In this document: in pieces, positions 52,627 through 61,974 of the stretch | Layout: each line of letters begins with the position of its first letter | Position numbering within the stretch: the stretch's first letter is position 1 | NCBI GenBank assembly: GCA_963663215.1 | Contig: OY760140.1 | Coordinates: forward strand, 1,178,001-1,242,000 | DNA: 64,000 nt | Source of the DNA: BJGV01 sp003230615 | Lineage (GTDB): Bacteria; Pseudomonadota; Gammaproteobacteria; Burkholderiales; Nitrosomonadaceae | Direction: 5' to 3' | The notes under the pieces: generated by a model | Databases searched by the model: none | The model's input: the letters and a program-made list of their open reading frames with translations, nothing else | What the model was told of the DNA's origin: nothing | Translations under genes and position numbers: made by a program

Positions 52627-53484
52627 ACCTATTGGTCTAGAGATTTCTTTACGTTACTTCCCCAGGCAAAGAATTCCCATTTTCTCTTCTTATCCAAACT
52701 TTCCCTATCATATATTCTTGTCTGGTTGTCTGAAATCAGCAGATTCTCTTGTGCTCTACGCCAGAATGTATTGCTGCTATCCCACTCATGCTTCTCATAT
52801 CCCTTTCCGTTCCTGCCCACAACCATTGGTCTGAGCCCCATCGACTCTACTTGATTGGTAAAGCTGTATCTTCCGCTCTCCAGGATGTATGAATTCATTT
52901 TTGTTAGGGACGCCCATCTGTGAATTTTTAACATAACGTCCCGCTCAATCATAAAACCGTTAGTTCTTATGTGATAGTTTGGGAAATCTAAAAATAATCT
53001 ATTGATAATCATTTTTTTTAAATACTTGTATAAATATCTTGCTAACTGGCGCAAGTAAGAAATGCCTTCTTTATTTAGTCTTATAGGAGTTTTACCAATC
53101 CTCCCCCATGAACCGGTCACTCCTACTAGTCCCACACCCGGTTGACTAATATGCTGATAAAGCTTCAGCAACCAATCTTTATCTAAAATGATACTGAATG
53201 AATTTAGAAAACAGCAGTACTTGCTGCTACATTTTTCTACTGCAATGAAATAGGATTGAAGATCAAAACCGAAGTCCACAATCCTTAAGGATGAGTGAGG
53301 TACCTCTCTAAGCAATTCTTCATACGGATCAATATCAACTTTCCGGAAAAAACCCTTATAGAGAATCAATAGTTCATGATCAATTCCTGCAGAATTTCCT
53401 AGGTATGACTCAATAAAACTTTGAAAAGGCTCGATACCGTTCTTTCTTCTTACCAAGTGAACCACACAGATGTCTAGCACGCTA
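51142..53484 (-). repeat. 2,343-base direct repeat, copy B
   Basis: Matches copy A (46690-49032) with constant spacing. Copy B is flanked by the broken methyltransferase on its left and by the SDR gene of the CDP-sugar cassette on its right. Direct orientation means homologous recombination between the copies would delete the 4,452 bases from one copy to the next. Confidence 0.93.
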
Positions 53485-53495
53485 TAAATCTCCAC
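52629..53495 (-). CDS. Putative glycosyltransferase, copy B
   Basis: Same protein as copy A with a possible five-residue extension (start GTG at 53495). The internal GTG at 53480, equivalent to the copy A start, has GGAG about ten bases upstream and may be the true start. It lies 14 bases after the SDR gene of the CDP-sugar cassette, so it is probably cotranscribed with that cassette. As in copy A, a GT-A-like N-terminus is visible but no classical DxD motif. Confidence 0.65.
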   Translation of the reverse strand: MEIYSVLDICVVHLVRRKNGIEPFQSFIESYLGNSAGIDHELLILYKGFFRKVDIDPYEELLREVPHSSLRIVDFGFDLQSYFIAVEKCSSKYCCFLNSFSIILDKDWLLKLYQHISQPGVGLVGVTGSWGRIGKTPIRLNKEGISYLRQLARYLYKYLKKMIINRLFLDFPNYHIRTNGFMIERDVMLKIHRWASLTKMNSYILESGRYSFTNQVESMGLRPMVVGRNGKGYEKHEWDSSNTFWRRAQENLLISDNQTRIYDRESLDKKRKWEFFAWGSNVKKSLDQ

Positions 53496-53509
53496 TAAAC
53501 ATCAATCGG

Positions 53510-54352
53510 TCATTCTGGCATGATCATGCTATCAATTCGAGATGAATCACCCCAGAACTCCATCGGCTCATAATCAGGATAAGGGTAATAGCCAAGATTA
53601 AGCCCTATTTTCCAGTTGTTCTCATGCAACCATCGTTCAACTAATTTGTGAACTGAAACCGGCTCACCAGAACAAATATTGATAACCCCAATATCGTGTT
53701 CCATCATGGCTAATCTAACTATCTGGCGAGAAATTTCTCCTACAGGCAAATAATCTCGTAATTGTTCACCGCCAGACATATTGAATACTTTGTCCCCGCG
53801 CACTACGGCTTCCTTTAACTTCGTAAAAAGTGACGTACTGGATTGACCTTGACCATACATGTAAAAAAGTCTTGCCCAGGTTAGATTAAACGGATTAACC
53901 AATTTCAAGAATTCTAACTGCTGTCGTAACGCGTTTTTAGCATAACCATAAGGATTATTTGGTTTGGCTAGAATTTCTTCCGAAAGCGAACCAGACTGCA
54001 TTCCATATTCGAAACATGTTCCAGTTACAAGAAATGAGGGTAATCCTGACTCGACCATTGTCTTAAGAAAATGGTATTGCCTCGGTAACTCCGTCTCAAA
54101 ATGGTGCAATGATTTATAATTAGGCAAACCATCCCATGCAAGATGTATCAGAATTTCAGGACAACCTATTTTCTCAAAACAGTTTGGTACAGGTTGGGAA
54201 ATATCCATCTCTACTGTTTGTACAACCCTACCCAACTCAGCAGTGAGAGTATCGCCACGGGTTACAGCAACAATCTCAACTCCGTGCTCCAGCAATTCTG
54301 TTAACACATGCTGCCCAATAAAACCACTAGCACCTGTCATCGCAATCTTCAT
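53510..54352 (-). CDS. NAD-dependent epimerase/dehydratase (SDR), probable nucleotide-sugar 4-reductase
   Basis: Extended SDR of 280 residues starting MKIAMTGASGFIGQHVLTE. The TGASGFIG nucleotide-binding motif is at the N-terminus; catalytic residues appear as TGTCFEYG and YGYAKNALR. Placement behind rfbF, rfbG, an RfbC-like epimerase and a C-methyltransferase suggests it reduces the 4-keto group of the methylated CDP-sugar. An epimerase role cannot be excluded. It is the last gene of this compact cassette before the repeat copy B. Confidence 0.85.
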   Translation of the reverse strand: MKIAMTGASGFIGQHVLTELLEHGVEIVAVTRGDTLTAELGRVVQTVEMDISQPVPNCFEKIGCPEILIHLAWDGLPNYKSLHHFETELPRQYHFLKTMVESGLPSFLVTGTCFEYGMQSGSLSEEILAKPNNPYGYAKNALRQQLEFLKLVNPFNLTWARLFYMYGQGQSSTSLFTKLKEAVVRGDKVFNMSGGEQLRDYLPVGEISRQIVRLAMMEHDIGVINICSGEPVSVHKLVERWLHENNWKIGLNLGYYPYPDYEPMEFWGDSSRIDSMIMPE

Positions 54353-54359
54353 ATGAACA

Positions 54360-55586
54360 TCAATCCACACTTAGCGCCGGAACAAACGTTACGAATTTTC
54401 CGTCCCATTTACGGATATAGGATAACTGTTCGGTTATTTCAGTTTTCAAGTTCCATGGCAGTATCACCACATAATTAGGGTGTTCTTTGTGTAGGCGTGC
54501 TTCGTCAACGATTGGGATATTAGTGCCCGGCAGAAATTTACCCTGTTTTGCAGGATTACGGTCAACTACGAATGAAAGTAAATCAGAATTAACACCAGCA
54601 TAGTTAAGCAAAGTATTACCCTTAGCCGCTGCACCATATGCCACAACATTCTTACCTTGGCGCTTTGATTCCATTAGAAACTTAATTAGGTCATTCTTGA
54701 TAACATTGGCGCGTTTCTGAAAATCAGTGTAGTACTGTTCGGTTTTCATACCTACAGCAACTTCGCGCGTAATCAACATATCAACCTTATCAGCAGTATT
54801 ATGCTTCCCTTCATCTTTACACTGAGCAAATACTCGCAGACTGCCCCCATGCGTAGGAATCTCTTGAACATCAAAAATCTGTAATCCATTGAAATCGAAT
54901 ATGCGTTTTACTGCAATCAGTGATAAATAAGAGAAATGCTCGTGATAAATCGTATCAAATTGTGTTTGTTCCACGAGATGCATAAGATGCGGAAACTCAA
55001 ACGTGGCGACTCCTTGTGGTTTAAGTAATTGAGTGAAGCCCTGTACGAAACCGTTAATATCCGGCACATGAGCCAGTACATTGTTAGCAACCATTAAATC
55101 TGCCTGCTTACCCTGGGTAACCAACTTTCTAGCAAGCTGGGGCCCGAAGAATTCCCCAATGATGGTAATCCCCTTTTTACACGCCGCTGCCGCAGTACTT
55201 GCGGTAGGCTCTATGCCAATGCATGGGATACCTTTAGCCTTTACATACTGCAATAAATATCCATCATTCGCGGCAACTTCGATTACATTTGAGCTTGCGT
55301 TTAACTCAAACCGCTCGATCATTTCAGTTACATAACGCTCAGCATGTCGTAGCCAAGTAATGGCAAATGAACTGAAATAGGCATACTCGGCATCAAAAAG
55401 CTCTTCTATTCCCGCATAGTCCTCCGTTTGAACAAGCCAGCATTCAGTACAAACTAGCACTCTCAGCGGGAACCATTTTTCTGGAACACTAGGGGTTGAT
55501 TCAGTCAGATAGGCATTTGATGGTGGCGCATTGCCGAGATCAATTAATGTCAACTCTAGCTCTGCACTACAATGGCGGCATTTCAA
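54360..55586 (-). CDS. Sugar C-methyltransferase (TylCIII-like, SAM-dependent)
   Basis: Protein of 408 residues with the three-part layout of nucleotide-sugar C-3 methyltransferases. An N-terminal zinc-binding domain (CRHCSAELE, and CTECWLVQ near residue 48) is followed by a SAM domain (VIEVAANDGYLLQYVKAKG near 100, HEHFSYLS near 220) and a C-terminal domain with AYGAAAKGNTLLNYAG. Homologues add a methyl group to C-3 of 4-keto-6-deoxy sugars. It overlaps the RfbC-like gene by four bases, so the substrate should be the CDP-4-keto-6-deoxyhexose made by RfbG. Confidence 0.88.
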   Translation of the reverse strand: MKCRHCSAELELTLIDLGNAPPSNAYLTESTPSVPEKWFPLRVLVCTECWLVQTEDYAGIEELFDAEYAYFSSFAITWLRHAERYVTEMIERFELNASSNVIEVAANDGYLLQYVKAKGIPCIGIEPTASTAAAACKKGITIIGEFFGPQLARKLVTQGKQADLMVANNVLAHVPDINGFVQGFTQLLKPQGVATFEFPHLMHLVEQTQFDTIYHEHFSYLSLIAVKRIFDFNGLQIFDVQEIPTHGGSLRVFAQCKDEGKHNTADKVDMLITREVAVGMKTEQYYTDFQKRANVIKNDLIKFLMESKRQGKNVVAYGAAAKGNTLLNYAGVNSDLLSFVVDRNPAKQGKFLPGTNIPIVDEARLHKEHPNYVVILPWNLKTEITEQLSYIRKWDGKFVTFVPALSVD

Positions 55587-56143
55587 AGAAAGACTCCTTC
55601 AAAATTAGGATGAACCATTGGATGCGAACGATCTCTATCAGAAAGCTCTGTTATGGGAAGGGGCCAGTTAATTCCTAGCACAGTGTCTACAACATTCAGT
55701 CCAGCTTCTGCCTCATGTACATATGGAGCCGTATGGAAATAAATTAGTTCGCAGTTCTCGGACAATGCCTGAAATCCATGTGCAAACCCCTCTGGTATTA
55801 ATAGGCCACGGTTATTTTGTGCACTTAGTTTCTCGCCGTACCAATGCAAGAAGGTAGATGAACCTTGGCGTAGATCCACCGCAACATCAAATATTTCTCC
55901 CTTAAGACAATTCACTATTTTAGTCTCTGAATATGGTGGTTTCTGGTAATGCAAACCACGCACAGTGCCCTTCAGAAAGGTGAGTGTATGATTGATCTGA
56001 CTAATAGGCTTATCGATTCCCACACATGTAAATTCCTCTGCACTATAAAGCCGACTTAGAAAACCACGTGTGTCCTCTACAGGTTTACGCTGAATGACCA
56101 TGAGTCCTGTAAGTGGTGTATTTAAAAAATCTAGACGCGCCAT
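55583..56143 (-). CDS. RfbC-like nucleotide-sugar 3,5-epimerase
   Basis: Cupin-fold epimerase of 186 residues. I start it at MARLDFLNTPLTGLMVIQRK, two bases after rfbG; the open frame upstream overlaps rfbG. Family residues include DTRGFLSRLYSAEEF, SQINHTLTFLKGTVRGLHYQ with the catalytic His, KIVNCLKGEIFDVAVDLR and IPEGFAHGFQAL. The closest known activity is dTDP-4-dehydrorhamnose 3,5-epimerase, but here it sits in a CDP-sugar cassette with no dTDP-glucose genes, so it probably acts on the CDP-4-keto sugar. Confidence 0.88.
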   Translation of the reverse strand: MARLDFLNTPLTGLMVIQRKPVEDTRGFLSRLYSAEEFTCVGIDKPISQINHTLTFLKGTVRGLHYQKPPYSETKIVNCLKGEIFDVAVDLRQGSSTFLHWYGEKLSAQNNRGLLIPEGFAHGFQALSENCELIYFHTAPYVHEAEAGLNVVDTVLGINWPLPITELSDRDRSHPMVHPNFEGVFL

Positions 56144-56145
56144 AG

Positions 56146-57216
56146 TCAAGCCGCTAATTTCGTTGTCTGATATGTCGTAATCTGCTCCAGTGTACGCTGA
56201 TACATATTTTCTCCTTGGCGCCAGCAAGCATGCCACTCTAAGGTTTTTTCCAACGCAGTCTGTAGTTTCCAGCGTGCCTTCCACCCAAGCTGGGTTTGCG
56301 CCTTACTGCTATCTAGATTCAGGTGATTAGCTTCGTGAAGTTGAACGTTTGTATCTAGTTGCCACGAAGCTCCGGGGGTAGAAGCTATCAGATATTCTAC
56401 GATCCACCCAACGGTACGTGCATCCTCATTTGCCGAACCAAAATTCCATGCTTCAGAGAATCGCAATCCATCATTAAATAGGCTTTCCGCCAACACAAGA
56501 TAACCTGACAATGGCTCTAAAACATGTTGCCAAGGACGGATAGCATTTGGTGATCTAATAACAAGTACTTGTCCCGCGTCAATTGCACGCAAGAAATCAG
56601 GAATTAGCCGATCTGGTGCCCAGTCACCACCACCTATTACATTTCCTGCCCTTGCGCTTGCAACTGCAACCCCTGACTTTTGAAGAAATGACTTTCGATA
56701 TGCGGAAGTAATTAATTCGGAACAGGCTTTGCTGTTGGAATATGGGTCGTGCCCGCCCATTGGCTCATACTCACGATAAGGCCATATCCATTCGCGATTT
56801 TCATAGCATTTATCGGTTGTAACGTTTACTACTACCTTCACAGTAGGTGACTTTCGAACCGCCTCAAATAAATTAACGGTACCCATTACGTTAATTGCAT
56901 AGGTCTCCATTGGCTCGGCATAGGAGTAACGAACCAACGGTTGTGCAGCAAGATGAAATACAATGTCCGGTCGTGCGATCTGCATTGCCTTTACCAGTGC
57001 AGATGTATCACGGGTATCAGCAATAGTACTACTCGCCATATCCTTGCTTACTCCAACTGTCGTAAAAAAATTTGGCTCAGTCGATGGATTTAGTGAATAG
57101 CCATGAACTTCTGCGCCTAAAGCCTGCAGCCAAAGTGATAGCCAGCCTCCTTTAAATCCGGTATGTCCGGTAAGAAAAACTCGTTTACCTTGCCAAAATT
57201 CACAGTTTATTTCCAT
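56146..57216 (-). CDS. rfbG: CDP-glucose 4,6-dehydratase
   Basis: Extended SDR that converts CDP-glucose to CDP-4-keto-6-deoxyglucose. I start at MEINCEFWQGKRVFLTGHTGFKGGWLSLW; the preceding ATG lies inside rfbF. The protein of 356 residues shows TGHTGFKG for NAD binding, AAQPLVRYSYAEP, VVNVTTDKCYENREW, and the catalytic Tyr-x-x-x-Lys in DPYSNSKACSEL. It overlaps rfbF by 10 bases, forming the two-step entry to CDP-deoxysugars. Confidence 0.95.
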   Translation of the reverse strand: MEINCEFWQGKRVFLTGHTGFKGGWLSLWLQALGAEVHGYSLNPSTEPNFFTTVGVSKDMASSTIADTRDTSALVKAMQIARPDIVFHLAAQPLVRYSYAEPMETYAINVMGTVNLFEAVRKSPTVKVVVNVTTDKCYENREWIWPYREYEPMGGHDPYSNSKACSELITSAYRKSFLQKSGVAVASARAGNVIGGGDWAPDRLIPDFLRAIDAGQVLVIRSPNAIRPWQHVLEPLSGYLVLAESLFNDGLRFSEAWNFGSANEDARTVGWIVEYLIASTPGASWQLDTNVQLHEANHLNLDSSKAQTQLGWKARWKLQTALEKTLEWHACWRQGENMYQRTLEQITTYQTTKLAA

Positions 57217-57980
57217 GATTTCCACGGTGCTCTGCTCCCAAGCCAAAGTTCTTCAAGATAATTCTTGTCACGCAACGTATCCATTGGCTGCCAGAAACCT
57301 TCATGCTCAAATGCCACCAACTCATCGTCGGCAGCTAGCCTAACTAGAGGACCGGCTTCCCAAGAAGTAGTGTCTCCATCAATGTAGTCTAAGCACCTCG
57401 GTGACAAGACAAAAAAACCTCCATTAATCTTGCCCCCATCACCTCTTGGTTTTTCAATGAATCCAAACACTTTCTCTCCATCCATATTCAACGCGCCGTA
57501 ACGTCCAGGTGGTTGAACGGCAGTAACAGTAGCTTGCTTGCCGTGTTGTTTATGGAAATTAATAAGTGCGGTAATGTCGATATCTGCAACTCCATCGCCA
57601 TAGGTAAAACAAAATGCTTCATCATTTTTAACAAAATCTTCTACCCGTTTTAGTCGGCCACCTGTTAGAGTCTCATCACCGGTATTGATGAGAGTTACCC
57701 GCCAAGGCTCAGCATTTCGCTGATGCACGTCCATTTTGTTAGAGGCCATGTCAAAAGTAACATCTGACATGTGTAGGAAATAATTAGCGAAATACTCCTT
57801 AATTACATAACCTTTGTAACCACAGCAGATCACGAAATCATTGATGCCATGCGACGAGTAGATCTTCATAATATGCCAAAGGATCGGTTTACCACCGATT
57901 TCTATCATCGGCTTAGGCTTGAGATAGGTTTCCTCTGAAATACGAGTTCCAAGTCCGCCGGCAAGTATGACTGCTTTCAT
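57207..57980 (-). CDS. rfbF: Glucose-1-phosphate cytidylyltransferase
   Basis: Makes CDP-glucose from CTP and glucose 1-phosphate. The 257 residues begin MKAVILAGGLGTRISEET with the nucleotidyltransferase GGxGTR loop. They include KPKPMIEIGGKPILWHIM, CCGYKGYVIKEYF, and FTYGDGVADID with the metal-binding Asp, all typical of RfbF. It is first in the rfbF-rfbG-epimerase-methyltransferase-SDR cassette. About 180 bases separate it from fcl upstream, which may hold an own promoter. Confidence 0.96.
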   Translation of the reverse strand: MKAVILAGGLGTRISEETYLKPKPMIEIGGKPILWHIMKIYSSHGINDFVICCGYKGYVIKEYFANYFLHMSDVTFDMASNKMDVHQRNAEPWRVTLINTGDETLTGGRLKRVEDFVKNDEAFCFTYGDGVADIDITALINFHKQHGKQATVTAVQPPGRYGALNMDGEKVFGFIEKPRGDGGKINGGFFVLSPRCLDYIDGDTTSWEAGPLVRLAADDELVAFEHEGFWQPMDTLRDKNYLEELWLGSRAPWKSWK

Positions 57981-58163
57981 TACTCTATTCCCTTATTTGT
58001 TTAGCTGAATACATATCACAAATCAAACTAATATATTATATCTAGCGTTAATTATGAGGCATAAATAGCCGATGAAAATGATAGGGGCTCACGTAAAATG
58101 CTCCTTGTTTAAATCTATAAAATGCCAACGCCGATAACACCGTCTTACTATATTTCTTAGCAT

Positions 58164-59162
58164 TCACGAGCAGACCCCCCTATCTTGTGAGAGCGAGAGG
58201 AGTTGTTGGAGAAAGTCCTCATAACTTTTCGAAATACCTTCAAGTAACCCGATCTTTGGCGTCCAACCAAGCTTATTAATGTTTGTACTATCGAGTAATT
58301 TGCGCGGCGTACCATCAGGTTTGCTAGGATCGAAAATAATCTTACCTTGGAAGCCGACAACCCGTTTGACTGTTTCAGCCAACTCACGGATAGTAATCTC
58401 TTTACCACCACCAATGTTGATTATAGGTGGAACTAAGGTCCGTGTATTAAGAATTGAATCAAATGCCTCATTTGCCAGGCACATTAGGAAGACAGAAGCG
58501 TCTGCTAAATCGTCGCAATAAAGAAACTCTCTTTTAGGTGTACCTGTCCCCCATACTACTGCTTCATTGTCATCATGCGTTTTAGCCTCATGAAATTTCC
58601 GGATTAATGCTGGAATAACATGTGCCTTAACAGGATCATAGCTATCGCCACGACCATAAATGTTAGTGGGCATGGCAGCAAGAAATTGTGTGCCATATTG
58701 CCGATTATAACTCCAGCATTGTTCAATGCCAGCTATCTTGGCAATGGCATATGAGCGATTTGTCGGCTCGAGCAGACCGGAAAGAAAATATTCCTCCTTG
58801 ATAGGTTGGGGACAATCACGTGGATAGATACAAGACGAGCCAAGGAACAATAGGCGCTTGACTCCGTGTCGATAAGCCGCTTGAATAACGTTATTCTGGA
58901 TAGCAAGATTAACAGAAATAAAATCAGCTGGATAAATATTATTAGCAAGAATACCGCCAACTTTGGCGGCAGCAAGAAAAACAAACTCCGGCTTTTCTGT
59001 AGCAAAAAAAACTTCGGTCGCAGCCTGATCAGTAAGATCAAGCTTGGCATGAGTACGAGTAACTATATTTGTATAGCCTTTAGATTGCAGTCTCCACAAT
59101 AAAGCGGAACCAACTAAACCACTGTGCCCGGCTACATAAATTTTTGTATTAAGGTCCACCAC
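58164..59162 (-). CDS. fcl: GDP-L-fucose synthase
   Basis: Bifunctional 3,5-epimerase/4-reductase making GDP-L-fucose from GDP-4-keto-6-deoxymannose. The 332-residue SDR has the NADP motif VAGHSGLVGSALL, FLGSSCIYPRDCPQPIKEEY with the catalytic Ser and Cys, and the Tyr-x-x-x-Lys in NRSYAIAKIAGIE. It follows gmd, which makes its substrate, by about 115 bases. Together they give an L-fucose donor for the polysaccharide. Confidence 0.95.
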   Translation of the reverse strand: MVDLNTKIYVAGHSGLVGSALLWRLQSKGYTNIVTRTHAKLDLTDQAATEVFFATEKPEFVFLAAAKVGGILANNIYPADFISVNLAIQNNVIQAAYRHGVKRLLFLGSSCIYPRDCPQPIKEEYFLSGLLEPTNRSYAIAKIAGIEQCWSYNRQYGTQFLAAMPTNIYGRGDSYDPVKAHVIPALIRKFHEAKTHDDNEAVVWGTGTPKREFLYCDDLADASVFLMCLANEAFDSILNTRTLVPPIINIGGGKEITIRELAETVKRVVGFQGKIIFDPSKPDGTPRKLLDSTNINKLGWTPKIGLLEGISKSYEDFLQQLLSLSQDRGVCS

Positions 59163-59280
59163 GTAGTTATGATTTTTTTAATCCGATGATATAAACACAA
59201 TAACGTACATACTTCTTACTTGTTAGATTGTGAGATAGGCAATCATTACGAATACGAGGCTGGCAGATTAGCTCGTAATC

Positions 59281-60390
59281 CTATTCGTTATGATCGTAAG
59301 CTACAAAACCGTGTTTCTTTACTAATTCGTCGCGTTCAGCAGATTTCAAGTCTTCTCTAACCATTTCAGCAACTAGTTGTTTGAAACTAATTTTTGGAGT
59401 CCAGCCCAGTTTCTTCCTAGCTTTGGAAGAATCTCCCAATAATGTGTCAACCTCAGTCAATCGGAAATAGTGTGGATCTATGCGCACAATAACACGAGGC
59501 TCCATATTCACAGAACTAGAAACTAAGTGGCCTGATTCATTTTTCCCACTACCTTCCCAACGAATAATCATGCCAAGTTCTTCAGCGGCAACATTTACAA
59601 AATCACGAACGCTATATTGCACACCAGTAGCAATAACAAAATCTTCTGCATGTTGTTGTTGCAGCATCAACCACTGCATCTCAACACAATCCTTGGCATG
59701 CCCCCAGTCACGCTTTGCATCGAGGTTACCGATGTAAAGACAATCCTGTAAACCGAGTTTGATACGTGCCAGAGCACGGGTAATCTTACGCGTCACAAAT
59801 GTTTCTCCACGCACTGGGCTCTCGTGATTGAACATGATCCCATTACAAGCATACATACCATAAGCCTCACGGTAATTAATTGTGATCCAGTGAGCGTAAA
59901 GCTTGGCGACCGCATAAGGGGATCGGGGATAGAACGGCGTGGTTTCTTTTTGTGGTGTTTCCTGAACCAACCCATATAATTCAGAAGTAGACGCCTGGTA
60001 GAAACGAACTTTCTTTTCCAAACCGAGGATACGAATTGCTTCAAGTATACGCAATGTACCGAGGGCATCGGAGTTGGCAGTATATTCTGGCTCTTCAAAT
60101 GATACTGCGACATGACTTTGCGCCGCAAGATTGTAAATTTCATTCGGTTGCACCTGCTGGATAATGCGTACCAAACTACTGGAATCAGTCATGTCACCGT
60201 GATGTAAAAATAAATTCCGGTTCTGTTCGTGTGGATCTTGGTATAAATGCTCAATCCGGTCGGTATTAAACAGCGAGGTTCGACGCTTTATGCCATGTAC
60301 TTCATAACCCTTATCCAGCAAAAACTCGGCAAGGTATGAGCCATCTTGCCCGGTGATACCCGTAATCAAAGCAATTTTTTCTTTTTTCAT
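59281..60390 (-). CDS. gmd: GDP-mannose 4,6-dehydratase
   Basis: Converts GDP-mannose to GDP-4-keto-6-deoxy-D-mannose. I use MKKEKIALITGITGQDGSYLAE, whose ATG has GGAGG upstream; five further codons are open before it. The 369-residue SDR has TGITGQDGSYLAE, NLAAQSHVAVSFEEPEYT, YQASTSELYG, YPRSPYAVAKLYAHW and FNHESPVRGETFVTRKIT, all diagnostic of GMD. It is the first gene transcribed in the polysaccharide locus; tolC lies upstream in the same orientation. Confidence 0.96.
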   Translation of the reverse strand: MKKEKIALITGITGQDGSYLAEFLLDKGYEVHGIKRRTSLFNTDRIEHLYQDPHEQNRNLFLHHGDMTDSSSLVRIIQQVQPNEIYNLAAQSHVAVSFEEPEYTANSDALGTLRILEAIRILGLEKKVRFYQASTSELYGLVQETPQKETTPFYPRSPYAVAKLYAHWITINYREAYGMYACNGIMFNHESPVRGETFVTRKITRALARIKLGLQDCLYIGNLDAKRDWGHAKDCVEMQWLMLQQQHAEDFVIATGVQYSVRDFVNVAAEELGMIIRWEGSGKNESGHLVSSSVNMEPRVIVRIDPHYFRLTEVDTLLGDSSKARKKLGWTPKISFKQLVAEMVREDLKSAERDELVKKHGFVAYDHNE

Positions 60391-60549
60391 TGCCTCCAAT
60401 CCCATTTTTAACGCTTATATAATCTGAAATATGCCTGGCACTCGCGCTAATTACGCTCAGTTAGCTGCTAGTCCTGTCTATATTACGAATTATATCGTAT
60501 CGCAAAACTCGTAGAACCTGCTCTTCCAAAATGAAAGCAATAAATCCTG

Positions 60550-61866
60550 CTACTTCAGAGCCTCATTGATCTGTTCTAAATCTTCCTCATCAAGCTCACC
60601 TGCAGCTGCTTCAAGCCTCAATCTTGACATGAGTAAATTATAGAATGCCCGGCCGAGATCTCTCTGTGCGACAGAATATAGTCCCTGTGCATTCAACACA
60701 TCGAACTCGGTCCTTATACCTACTTCCTGGCCAACTTTAGTTGATTCAAATTGGCTTTGGGTCGATTTCACTGCTTGTAACTGCGCCTTTACCAAGGCGT
60801 TGCCGTTGGTAGCGTTGAGATATTGCTCACTCACTTGAAGCTCAGTATCGAGACGAGTATTTTTCATATCCTGAAGCACTCTATCCTGATTAGCTAGCGC
60901 CTCACGCACACGCGACTGTACCGCAAATCCACTGAATATCGGAACATTAAGCTGAATCCCTATTTCCTTTGAAATAAGGTCAATGCCCTGCCCAGTAATT
61001 GACCCGCCTACACCTTTCTGATCACTGTAGAGCGCAACCAAATCAAGGGTCGGATAGTGCCCTGCCTTGGCTCTTTCTACCTCTTTTTTAGCAATTTCGT
61101 ACACTGACTGTTGAACTCGAATTGTAAGGCTATTCTGTTCGGCTACCGTGAGCCAGTTATCCATATTGTCATACTTCAGAACAAACAAATCGGGATCGCG
61201 TTCTCGTAAACGGGCAAGGTTATCGGGAAAGCGACCGGTAATCTTCTGCAGTTTACGTTTATTAACCTCAAGCGCATTTTTAGCGACGATCTCCTGCGAA
61301 ACTGTTAAATCAAAGCGAGCCTGAGCTTCGTGGGTGTCAACTATAGTAGAGGTACCCGCCTCGAAGGTGGCTTTAGCCTGTTTCAGTTGATAGTCAATGG
61401 CTTTCTTCTGGTCTTGCACCACACTAAAGTCGAACTGAGTGAGCAACACGTCAAAATACGCCTGCGCCACACGCAAGATCAGATCCTGGGCTGCTATGAT
61501 AAATTGTGAATCTGCCTGCATGACCTGTATTTTCGATTGTTGGTAGGCAATGAAATTTTCCATGCGGAAAAGTGGCTGGGTCGCTGTGATAGTCAGGCCG
61601 CTTCTATCATTCGTAACTTCAGCCCCCCTATTTGTGTCTATGAGTTGTCTCTTAAGTAGCCCTGAGAGCGTGAGAGTGGGAAGCAGTCCTGCTCTACCCT
61701 GAGGCAATTTCTCTTGGGCTGCCAAGTGTGCGGCTCGAGCAGAAGCATATTGTGCATCATGCTCCAGCGCATCGCGGTAAACATCCATCAGGTCAGCAGC
61801 ATTTAGTGGGGCATGTAAAGTCACCCCAATAATTAATACTGCATAAACGTATTGCGAAATATTCAC
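60550..61866 (-). CDS. tolC: TolC-family outer membrane protein (type I secretion/efflux)
   Basis: Outer-membrane channel of 438 residues for efflux pumps or type I secretion. A signal peptide of about 23 residues ends in LNA. Two tandem outer-membrane-efflux repeats follow, with long alpha-helical coiled regions (DLMDVYRDALEHDAQYASAR; VEAGTSTIV-like TFEAGTSTIVDTHEAQ; and QVGIRTEFDVLNAQ in the second). It follows the isoaspartate methyltransferase by about 110 bases, the common pcm-tolC order in Betaproteobacteria. No inner-membrane pump gene is adjacent. Confidence 0.92.
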   Translation of the reverse strand: MNISQYVYAVLIIGVTLHAPLNAADLMDVYRDALEHDAQYASARAAHLAAQEKLPQGRAGLLPTLTLSGLLKRQLIDTNRGAEVTNDRSGLTITATQPLFRMENFIAYQQSKIQVMQADSQFIIAAQDLILRVAQAYFDVLLTQFDFSVVQDQKKAIDYQLKQAKATFEAGTSTIVDTHEAQARFDLTVSQEIVAKNALEVNKRKLQKITGRFPDNLARLRERDPDLFVLKYDNMDNWLTVAEQNSLTIRVQQSVYEIAKKEVERAKAGHYPTLDLVALYSDQKGVGGSITGQGIDLISKEIGIQLNVPIFSGFAVQSRVREALANQDRVLQDMKNTRLDTELQVSEQYLNATNGNALVKAQLQAVKSTQSQFESTKVGQEVGIRTEFDVLNAQGLYSVAQRDLGRAFYNLLMSRLRLEAAAGELDEEDLEQINEALK

Positions 61867-61974
61867 TTTAATTCTAGATTAACTCTTTCATAGGAAGAAA
61901 ATGAAACTATCGCCCTATTAAGGGCAGTTTAGACGATAGATCGGTCAAGCTAATAGCTCGTAGGAATTGGGAAA

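Noticed and set aside
46690..53484. A composite transposon built from the two 2.3-kb repeats
   Set aside because: The repeats encode locus genes, carry no transposase or terminal inverted repeats, and no target-site duplication was seen at their ends.
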